Shown one piece after another: positions 1 through 6,642 of a stretch of 64,000 bases of DNA. A model generated the notes under the pieces. That model ran no database searches. It was not told the origin of the DNA and saw nothing but the letters and a program-made list of their open reading frames with translations. The stretch is from G963676205 sp964342525 (GTDB lineage: Bacteria > Campylobacterota > Campylobacteria > Campylobacterales > Arcobacteraceae), in the NCBI GenBank assembly GCA_964342525.1, contig CAYFGQ010000003.1:1-64000 (forward strand). The letters run 5' to 3'. How positions within the stretch are numbered: the first letter of the stretch is position 1; each line of letters starts with the position of its first letter. The position numbers and the translations under genes are program-made.

Positions 1-952
1 ATGGATTTGTTTGTAATTGTTGCCACTCACCCTTCATTGTAAGAAGCATGTTGATCGCTGATCCCCATGATGGTAAGATTAGTACTACTGACATGGTTGA
101 GCCCATAGTCTGCATCCAATCAGGAACTGTAGCGTAGATCAGGTGATGACCACCAGCCCATAAATAAACAAATAATAATCCCCAAAAGGCTAATAATGAA
201 AGCTTATAAGAAAATATATTTTGCCCTGATTCCTTTGGTAAAAAATAATAACTCATAGCAATAATAGGTACAGTAAATACAAATGCAACCGCATTATGCC
301 CATACCACCATTGTACTAGAGCATCATTAGTACCAGCATACATAGATACAGAGTGGAACCAATCACCATAACCAGAAACTAAACCAGTTGGGATTGCCAT
401 AGAATTAAATAAGTGTAACATTGCAATAGCTAAAAATGTCGCAATAAAATACCAAATAGAGATATATAAAGTTCTCTCTCTTCTAATTCCAATAAGTCCA
501 AAAAGACCAATCCCCCATAAAAGCCACCAGATTGTAATTAAAACATCTAAAGGCCACTCTAACTCTGCATACTCCTTAGAAGTAGTAACACCCATAAATA
601 AAGTAACGACAGCCAAAAGAATTGTAATAAAATACAATCCAAAATGTAACTTAGCAACCACCATCAATAATGGAGATTCTTTTAACGAAACCTTTAAAAC
701 CCTTTGCCCGATATAATACCACGAAGCAAAGATACCACTTAAGGTAAAACCAAACGCAACACCATTTGTGTGCAGAGGCCTTAACCTACTAAAAGTACCA
801 TATTCCCCAGCTAAATAATTTAGCTCAGGATACGCCAATTGAAACGCAAGTACAACACCAATCGTCATACCTATGATACCAAATAAAATTGCTGTAAATG
901 TAAACGCTTTTGCAACCGAGTAGTCATACTCTATTCGTTCAACATTATGCAT
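1..952 (-). CDS. ccoN: cbb3-type cytochrome c oxidase subunit I (CcoN), C-terminus outside window
   Basis: This is the heme-copper catalytic subunit of the high-affinity cbb3 terminal oxidase in the inner membrane. About 317 residues are visible, reading leftwards from an ATG at 952 preceded by AGGGATTG; the frame stays open to the window edge. The translation begins MHNVERIEYDYSVAKAFTF and has many membrane segments. Conserved CcoN blocks are visible: RPLHTNGVAFGF (first heme ligand His), WWYGHNAVAFVFT (Cu-B/His-Tyr region) and HHLIYATVPDWMQ. ccoO, ccoQ and ccoP would be expected downstream, beyond base 1. The identification is strong; only the end is missing. An ATG at 945 is a less likely start. 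Confidence 0.95.
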   Translation of the reverse strand, partial: MHNVERIEYDYSVAKAFTFTAILFGIIGMTIGVVLAFQLAYPELNYLAGEYGTFSRLRPLHTNGVAFGFTLSGIFASWYYIGQRVLKVSLKESPLLMVVAKLHFGLYFITILLAVVTLFMGVTTSKEYAELEWPLDVLITIWWLLWGIGLFGLIGIRRERTLYISIWYFIATFLAIAMLHLFNSMAIPTGLVSGYGDWFHSVSMYAGTNDALVQWWYGHNAVAFVFTVPIIAMSYYFLPKESGQNIFSYKLSLLAFWGLLFVYLWAGGHHLIYATVPDWMQTMGSTMSVVLILPSWGSAINMLLTMKGEWQQLQTNP

Positions 953-1394
953 CAATCCCTCCTAAAACATTTTATAATTTATGCCATTAATATGGCAACC
1001 ATTAACTTTGGTATATAAAAATACACCATCAACTCTCTCCTTTAAAAAAAAGAGGCTTATATTATTTATAAAAAGTGTTCTTTTGGTGGTATCTATTTTA
1101 AGGTGATTTAAGAAGATATTTTAGAAGAGCCAACTTCTCAATAATTCTATATTTAGATTTTATATAAAAGCAGTTTATTTTATACTACTAAACAATATAA
1201 AAAATGATAACAAATTTTTTGCCTCATATAAATTGATCTAAAGGGTTTATCACCCCTTTTAAATATAGAATTATTCAAAAGTCAAACTATACAAATACTA
1301 ATACATAAACTATTCCATAAAATATCAAAGAGTAAAAATATCATCAAATTAACTTTTATTTGGCTAAAATACCCTTTTTAAAAAAGGAATAGCT
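953..1394. other. 442-bp intergenic region between ccoN and the exporter
   Basis: No convincing gene is seen. The right-hand part must hold the exporter promoter and the left part the ccoN promoter. It contains a perfect 16-bp inverted repeat (separate entry) and a small GC-richer hairpin, AAAGGG at 1240-1245 with CCCTTT at 1254-1259, directly beside the right arm. I looked for an FNR box (TTGAT-N4-ATCAA) and found only a half site at 1233-1237. Confidence 0.5.
1140..1275. repeat. 16-bp perfect inverted repeat, arms 104 bp apart
   Basis: The left arm AATAATTCTATATTTA at 1140-1155 is the exact reverse complement of 1260-1275. The 104-bp interior contains no ORF but has a short hairpin at 1240-1259. 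It could be the ends of a small miniature-element relic or a long RNA stem. The arms are AT-rich, so chance cannot be dismissed. Confidence 0.5.
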
Positions 1395-2024
1395 TTGATA
1401 GACCCAACATTACTTTATCTTTTTATAGTTACAAATATTTTATTGGCATTAGCACCAGGACCAGACAACATTTTTGTCTTAACACAAGGAATCACAAAAG
1501 GTAAAAAAGCAGCCTTTATCACAACACTAGGTTTTGCAAGTGGAGTAACAGTTCATACCTGTGCAGCAGCTTTTGGTATAACAGTGATATTTCAAACCTC
1601 AGAGGTAGCTTTTGATATAGTAAAATATATAGGTGCTTTATATCTTATCTATCTAGCTTACCAAGCATATAAACATAGAAATGAACCACTAGATCTATCA
1701 GGAACAAATGGAAATAAAGAGCTAAAAAAACTATATATAAAAGCCTTCTTTATGAATGTACTAAACCCTAAAGTATCCATATTTTTCCTAGCCTTTTTAC
1801 CACAATTTGTAAATCCAGAACTAGGGAGTGTACCGTTGCAGATGATAATCCTTGGAATAATCTTTATGATAGTTACGATTATAGTATTTGGATCGATTGG
1901 TTATATGGGAAATATCCTAAGTGTAAAACTTAGACAAAATGAAAAGATCGTAACATATATGAATATGTTAACCTCTTTTGTTCTATTAGGCTTGGGATTA
2001 AAACTAGCATTTTCTCAGAAGTAA
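1395..2024 (+). CDS. LysE/RhtB-family amino-acid exporter
   Basis: 209-residue inner-membrane protein of the LysE/RhtB translocator family, which exports amino acids such as lysine, threonine or homoserine. The family block PGPDNIFVLTQG is at about residues 21-32, and about six hydrophobic segments follow, as usual for the family (about 205 residues). The start is TTG at 1395, seven bases after AAAAAGGAAT. It lies just upstream of, and on the same strand as, a threonine-rich leader and a ThrRS paralogue. A threonine/homoserine substrate is therefore tempting but is only inferred from context. Confidence 0.9.
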   Translation: MIDPTLLYLFIVTNILLALAPGPDNIFVLTQGITKGKKAAFITTLGFASGVTVHTCAAAFGITVIFQTSEVAFDIVKYIGALYLIYLAYQAYKHRNEPLDLSGTNGNKELKKLYIKAFFMNVLNPKVSIFFLAFLPQFVNPELGSVPLQMIILGIIFMIVTIIVFGSIGYMGNILSVKLRQNEKIVTYMNMLTSFVLLGLGLKLAFSQK

Positions 2025-2041
2025 CCTAATTTTATTTACTA

Positions 2042-2077
2042 TTTGCATTTTTTCATTTTTTTTGTATAATACGCTCA
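2042..2077 (+). promoter_or_regulatory. Promoter of the threonine leader/ThrRS transcript
   Basis: A perfect TATAAT lies at 2065-2070, preceded by T-rich DNA and a TTGCAT at 2043-2048 that is a possible -35. Transcription would start near 2077, about 24 bases before the leader ATG. Confidence 0.6.
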
Positions 2078-2100
2078 TCTTAATACAAAAAGGAATAATT

Positions 2101-2166
2101 ATGAACATTGTAATCGCAAAAAATTCTAACCTGACCATTATTCCTACGACCACCATCACACTTTAA
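2101..2166 (+). CDS. Threonine-rich leader peptide (21 aa), putative attenuator
   Basis: A 21-codon ORF with ATG at 2101 and TAA at 2164-2166, and AAAAAGG 8-14 bases upstream. The C-terminal half reads NLTIIPTTTITL: five Thr and several Ile within ten codons, as in thr-operon leader peptides of enterobacteria. The Thr codons are ACC, ACG, ACC, ACC and ACA, and one Leu is CTG; these C/G-ending codons stand out in this AT-rich DNA. A ribosome short of charged tRNA-Thr would stall here. The peptide precedes a ThrRS paralogue on the same strand, which fits attenuation by tRNA-Thr charging. That role is inference from composition and position. Confidence 0.7.
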   Translation: MNIVIAKNSNLTIIPTTTITL

Positions 2167-2315
2167 TAATTAAATAAAATTTTAATTATTCTGTTAAAAA
2201 ATCAAACTGTTTAAAATATTTATCACTGTTTTTATTAAATAAAGCACATCTAGAAAATGCCAGTACTCTATAGGAGTATACATCCTTATGTCCTTTAATT
2301 ATTTGAGCAAATAAT
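2165..2315 (+). promoter_or_regulatory. Mutually exclusive hairpins of a putative attenuator
   Basis: Segment 1, AATAATTAA (2165-2173), overlaps the leader stop codon and pairs with TTAATTATT at 2182-2190. An identical TTTAATTATT recurs at 2294-2303, where ATTATTT (2298-2304) also pairs with AAATAAT (2309-2315). Segment 1 can therefore pair with either copy, and the second copy has its own partner, the usual logic of leader-peptide attenuators. A further hairpin is TACTC/GAGTA at 2264-2278. I see no classical GC-rich stem plus U-run, so the control could be translational. Confidence 0.5.
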
Positions 2316-2384
2316 CAGCCATTAAAACTACATATAAATATTTAAAATCACACAATTAAATTGCAAATTTTAAAGGAAATAATT

Positions 2385-3596
2385 ATGCAAAAAATGAATG
2401 ATATGGATCATAGGATATTAGGAAAAAAGTTAGAGTTGTTTATGTTTAGTGAACTAAGCCCGGGCATGGCTTTTTGGTTGCCACAAGGCTCGAAGCTAAA
2501 GAATAATCTAAAAAAAATCATTTATAAATCCCATATATTAAGGGAATATGAGTATGTAGAATCCCCAGCGATGATGGAAGATAAGATGTGGAAGATATCA
2601 GGACATTATGAAAACTATAAAGAAAATATGTTCCCCTCAGTTGTAGAAAAAAAAGACTACCTACTAAAACCCATGAACTGCCCAATGCACATCTTGATGT
2701 ATCAAAATAGCAAAAGATCATATAGAGAACTACCCATAAGATACTTCGAATTTGGGCAAGTACATAGAAATGAGCTAAGGGGTGTTTTACATGGTTTATT
2801 TAGGGTGAGAGAGTTTGTACAAGATGACTCCCATATCTTTTGTATGCCGGAGCAAATAGAAGGTGAGATTTTATCTATACTTGATTTTATAAAATCATTA
2901 CTTAGCTTTTTTGATTTTGAATATAGGATAGACTTCTCTTCAAGACCCCAAAAATCAATAGGAAGTGATGAGAACTGGGAAAAAGCAGAAAACTCAATCA
3001 AAAATGCCCTAGAAAAATCAGGACAAAACTATCAGCTAAATGAAGGTGATGGAGCTTTTTATGGACCAAAAATCGATATCAAAATAAAAGATATCCATAA
3101 AAGAGAATGGCAACTAGGAAGTATCCAAATAGATTTCAACCTACCCCAAAGATTTGATATGAAATATATAGATAAAGAAGGTAAAGAAAAACCACCAGTG
3201 ATAATCCATAGGGCTATCATGGGTAGTATAGAGCGATTTATAGGTATTTTACTAGAGCATTATAAAGGTATCTTACCTATTTGTATCTCACCAAATCAGC
3301 TAGCCATAGTACCAGTATCTTCAAAAAGTAAACCTCAGATGCAGTACATACAAAAGATACAAAAAGAGCTATTATTAGATGAGATAAATGTGAAAATCTA
3401 TAACTCAGATGATACTCTAAATAAAAGGATCAAAAACGCAGAAAGCGACAAAAACCCTCTAGTATGTATCATAGGAGATAAAGAGGTAGAAGAAAATAGT
3501 CTAAATATCAGAGATAAAATAAAAAAAGAAAACTATCAATCATCTTTAGATAGTTTTATCAAATATCTAAAAGATGAAATGGATGTAGTAGTATAA
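2385..3596 (+). CDS. Threonyl-tRNA synthetase paralogue lacking TGS and editing domains
   Basis: 403 residues against about 600-640 for a housekeeping bacterial ThrRS. It starts at the class II catalytic core (DHRILGKKLELFMFSE) and runs to the anticodon-binding domain, so the N-terminal TGS and the editing (N2) domains are absent. Core landmarks are present: PGMAFWLPQG, the zinc-ligand Cys in LKPMNCPMH, motif 2 region VHRNELRG, zinc His in QDDSHIFC, and IHRAIMGSIERF with the third ligand His. NELRG replaces the usual NEPSG/NEASG. I chose ATG 2385 because AAAGGA at 2373-2377 sits 7-8 bases upstream; the TTG at 2361 would place that site inside the gene. Known editing-less ThrRS paralogues act as backups, as partners of an editing protein, or as inhibitor-resistant copies. 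Which applies here cannot be seen. Confidence 0.88.
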   Translation: MQKMNDMDHRILGKKLELFMFSELSPGMAFWLPQGSKLKNNLKKIIYKSHILREYEYVESPAMMEDKMWKISGHYENYKENMFPSVVEKKDYLLKPMNCPMHILMYQNSKRSYRELPIRYFEFGQVHRNELRGVLHGLFRVREFVQDDSHIFCMPEQIEGEILSILDFIKSLLSFFDFEYRIDFSSRPQKSIGSDENWEKAENSIKNALEKSGQNYQLNEGDGAFYGPKIDIKIKDIHKREWQLGSIQIDFNLPQRFDMKYIDKEGKEKPPVIIHRAIMGSIERFIGILLEHYKGILPICISPNQLAIVPVSSKSKPQMQYIQKIQKELLLDEINVKIYNSDDTLNKRIKNAESDKNPLVCIIGDKEVEENSLNIRDKIKKENYQSSLDSFIKYLKDEMDVVV

Positions 3597-3598
3597 AT

Positions 3599-3635
3599 AA
3601 TAAAGAAAAGAATATCATTTATTCTTTTCTTTATT
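3599..3635. terminator. Bidirectional terminator between ThrRS paralogue and hypA
   Basis: A perfect 16-bp stem (3599-3614 with 3620-3635, arm AATAAAGAAAAGAATA) with a 5-base loop lies between two convergent genes. The hypA stop codon (3631-3633) is inside the right arm. Confidence 0.8.
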
Positions 3636-3972
3636 CTAACTCCAAACTCATCAAAAACATCTCTTCACCGTCAATTACAGTGATGTTTGCACTTTCACAT
3701 TTAGGGCAAAGAAATTCATTTTTTTCTAGTTCTGTTTCATGGTCACAATCATTACACTTAATCTTCACCTTTTGAATATTCATAATAAATTCACAACCAT
3801 CACATACAGTTTTTTCTTTAAAAGTATTAAAAGCTGTCTCTAAAAGATCAGGTTCAACCCCACTCATTACACCTATTTTTACTATTAGTTTTGTTACTTT
3901 GGTAGCATCATTTGCTTCTACGTGTTGTTCACAAGAATCTAAAAGTGATTGAACTATACTATACTCATGCAT
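3631..3972 (-). CDS. hypA: Hydrogenase nickel-incorporation protein HypA
   Basis: 113-residue nickel metallochaperone that, with HypB, loads Ni into the NiFe-hydrogenase large subunit. It begins MHEYSIVQSLL, with the Ni-binding His2 (MHE), and carries the structural zinc site as two CxxC pairs: CNDC near residue 73 and CPKC near residue 89. Length matches the family. It is the last gene of the hyp run, two bases after hypX. In related epsilonproteobacteria HypA can also serve urease, but no urease genes are in view. Confidence 0.96.
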   Translation of the reverse strand: MHEYSIVQSLLDSCEQHVEANDATKVTKLIVKIGVMSGVEPDLLETAFNTFKEKTVCDGCEFIMNIQKVKIKCNDCDHETELEKNEFLCPKCESANITVIDGEEMFLMSLELE

Positions 3973-3973
3973 T

Positions 3974-5623
3974 TTATTTCCCTTTATATTTTAATCTATT
4001 TGGTGTCTCTTTTAGATTCACCTTTTTTACAAAATCTGATCTAAGATTATGAAATTCACTATTCTCATCCCAAAATTCTGGATACATAGTTTTAAGCTCC
4101 TTATCTTTGCAAGACTCTATATATGATTTATTCTCTTCAAGATAATCTTCCTTATCCCAAATAAAATCTTCATATTTATCCTCATTTTCAAGTAAAGAAG
4201 AAGCAAACTCTCTTAATTTTTCAAAATAGTCCTTATCTTCGAACACCTCATCCACAAGACCTATCTTTTTAGAATACTCTATACTTATTGGTAAACACTC
4301 GCTAAAAAGCTCTTTTGCTTTTTCTTCCCCTACTCTGTTAGGTACAGAGTAAGTATGGTATTCACTACCACTTAGTCCCATGGTTTTATAATGTGGATTT
4401 AGTACAACACCCTCACGACCCACAACATAATCACAAGCAGTAGCAAGACCAACACCACCAGCTCCAGCATTTCTATGTAAAGATGCTACGGTGATCACTT
4501 TTGAATAAAGGATTGACTTTATCACATCATTCATAGCATTGATATTACTCCATCCATCTTCACCTTGTTTTTTACTATCTTCTAAAATATTTAGATGGAT
4601 ACCATTTGAGAAAAAATCCCTTGAGCCAATTAATACTATTACCTTAGCTGACTCTGCTAAATATTCAAAAGCATATTTTAATTTGATAGCCTGATCACTT
4701 GACATGGCACCATTATGAAAATTAAAACATAAATAAGCCACATCACCATCCCTATGAGAGCCTATTTCATAGAAAGTTTTATAAGACATATCAAAAATAA
4801 GCGGAAGCCTATCCTCTTTTACACCTTTTATTTTATCTTTTAGTACATAGGTAGCTGGAAGTTTGAATCCTCCCTCTTCTTTTATATGAGATATCCACAC
4901 TGCACCATCAATAGTACCAAGACAAATAGCCCCATCTCTTTTGGCTAATATCTCTTTTGGCTCACCCTTTATTTTTTCCTCTTCCCATGCTCCAAATAAA
5001 TAGCAATCTATTCCAAGGATATTATCTTTTACTCCAGGGTAGCTATCACTTTGATATATTTTGTTTACAATCTGTTGTGTAGTATCATTTTGCCAATCTA
5101 TAGCTCTATCTTCATTAGATAAATAATGGTGCATTGGAGATTGCTTTTGTGGATTAGGAATAAAATTTTCATCTTCTAGGTTTATAAGTAATTGATCTAA
5201 AGCTTTTAGCGAAGCTGTAACAACTTCCGTGCGATATAAAGATGCTTTATAAGTATCTCTCATCTCAAAATTAGCTTCAGCGTAGATATTACCACCATCA
5301 AATTTTTCATTGGCTTTTAGTATTACTATTCCCCACTCTTTTTTCTTTTCTCGCACTGCATGATCTAAAGAGTGATGTCCCCTATCTCCACGAATTCCCG
5401 GATGAAGGATAAAAGTAAGATAGGTATTAAATATCTCTTTAGGGATAAACTTTTTAAGATAAGGACAAAGTATGATATCTGGATCAAAAGCTTTTGCTTC
5501 ATTTATCATATCTTCATCACTAGTAGCATATTGAACAGATACACTATGCCCTAAATCTTTTAGTTTTACATATACACTTTGAGTGAGTGAATTAAAGGAG
5601 GAAACTATTAAAAGTATTTTCAT
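3974..5623 (-). CDS. hypX: HypX/HoxX hydrogenase maturation protein (CO-forming)
   Basis: 549 residues with two fused domains. The N-terminal half (to about residue 260) is formyltransferase-like, with HPGIRGDRGHHSLDHA near residues 74-89. The C-terminal half (about 290-460) is crotonase-like, with NAGAGGVGLATACDYVVG. HypX is known to make the CO ligand of the hydrogenase active site under oxic conditions from a formyl-folate via formyl-CoA. Its presence suggests a hydrogenase assembled in air or microaerobically. It abuts hypE with no gap (ATG at 5623, hypE stop at 5624). Confidence 0.9.
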   Translation of the reverse strand: MKILLIVSSFNSLTQSVYVKLKDLGHSVSVQYATSDEDMINEAKAFDPDIILCPYLKKFIPKEIFNTYLTFILHPGIRGDRGHHSLDHAVREKKKEWGIVILKANEKFDGGNIYAEANFEMRDTYKASLYRTEVVTASLKALDQLLINLEDENFIPNPQKQSPMHHYLSNEDRAIDWQNDTTQQIVNKIYQSDSYPGVKDNILGIDCYLFGAWEEEKIKGEPKEILAKRDGAICLGTIDGAVWISHIKEEGGFKLPATYVLKDKIKGVKEDRLPLIFDMSYKTFYEIGSHRDGDVAYLCFNFHNGAMSSDQAIKLKYAFEYLAESAKVIVLIGSRDFFSNGIHLNILEDSKKQGEDGWSNINAMNDVIKSILYSKVITVASLHRNAGAGGVGLATACDYVVGREGVVLNPHYKTMGLSGSEYHTYSVPNRVGEEKAKELFSECLPISIEYSKKIGLVDEVFEDKDYFEKLREFASSLLENEDKYEDFIWDKEDYLEENKSYIESCKDKELKTMYPEFWDENSEFHNLRSDFVKKVNLKETPNRLKYKGK

Positions 5624-6619
5624 CTAGCAGATTCTTGGAAGAAGTTCCCCACTTGGTATCTCAAGGAATCTTTGTGTTCCCCATGCACTATTTAGTACAA
5701 CTCTTCCCACATGAGTATCAGTAACTTTACCTATAATAGTAGCCATAGAATTTGTATCAAAAGTTTTTAAAATCTCTATTGCTTTATCGGCATCTTCTTT
5801 ATCTATAGCAAGTACAAAAGTACCCTCATTTGCTAAAGCAGCTGGCTCAAATCCAAGCATCTCACAGATACCATTTACCTCTTCACTTACTGGGATTTTA
5901 TCCTCTTCTACTTCTATACAGATATTTGATTGTTTAGCCCACTCATTTAGTACAGCACTTACTCCACCTCTTGTGGCATCTCTAAGTGCTGTGATCTTAA
6001 TATCTGCATCGATCAAAGCTTTTACCTGAGGAAATAAAGAAGCACAATCACTTTTAAGATCACTACTCATCTCTATACCCTCACGAGCAGCAAAGATCGT
6101 AGCACCATGAGCTCCAATATCACGATTTACAAGGATCAAATCTTCGGAACTAATAGAGTTTGAGCTAATACCTTTTTTAAGTATCTCACCAACCCCAGTA
6201 GTATTTATAAATATCTTATCAACGCTACCTTTTGGCACGACCTTAGTATCACCACTTACTACTATTGCTCCATTTACTTCAAGCTCAGTTTTCATACTTC
6301 TTACAATCTTTTGAAGTTCTCTTGCATCAAATCCCTCTTCAATAATCACAGAACAAGTAAGATATTTAGGTTTAGCACCCATCATAGCAAGGTCATTACA
6401 AGTACCACAAACGGCTAACTTACCTATATCAGCCCCAGCAAAAAAAAGTGGACTTACAGTAAAACTATCAGTTGAAAAAGCTAATTCACCATTATGAATT
6501 ATCGCAGCGTCTTCACTTTTTTCAAGTATCTCATTTTTAAAAGCTTTATAAAATACCTTTGTGATTAATTCATTGTTTTCTTCTCCACCATTTCCGTGGG
6601 CTAATTTTATCTTATCCAT
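5624..6619 (-). CDS. hypE: Hydrogenase maturation protein HypE
   Basis: 331-residue PurM-like enzyme that dehydrates its C-terminal thiocarboxamide to thiocyanate, giving the CN ligands of the NiFe centre. It has the N-terminal glycine-rich KLAHGNGGEEN block, STDSFTVSP, and ends exactly in LPRIC, the required C-terminal cysteine. It is followed directly by hypX and preceded, after 23 bases, by the SNF2 helicase gene. Confidence 0.97.
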   Translation of the reverse strand: MDKIKLAHGNGGEENNELITKVFYKAFKNEILEKSEDAAIIHNGELAFSTDSFTVSPLFFAGADIGKLAVCGTCNDLAMMGAKPKYLTCSVIIEEGFDARELQKIVRSMKTELEVNGAIVVSGDTKVVPKGSVDKIFINTTGVGEILKKGISSNSISSEDLILVNRDIGAHGATIFAAREGIEMSSDLKSDCASLFPQVKALIDADIKITALRDATRGGVSAVLNEWAKQSNICIEVEEDKIPVSEEVNGICEMLGFEPAALANEGTFVLAIDKEDADKAIEILKTFDTNSMATIIGKVTDTHVGRVVLNSAWGTQRFLEIPSGELLPRIC

Positions 6620-6642
6620 TTATTCTCCTCTATCTATTTACT

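Noticed and set aside
1233..1256. FNR box upstream of ccoN
   Set aside because: Only the TTGAT half is present at the right form; spacing to the next ATCA does not fit.
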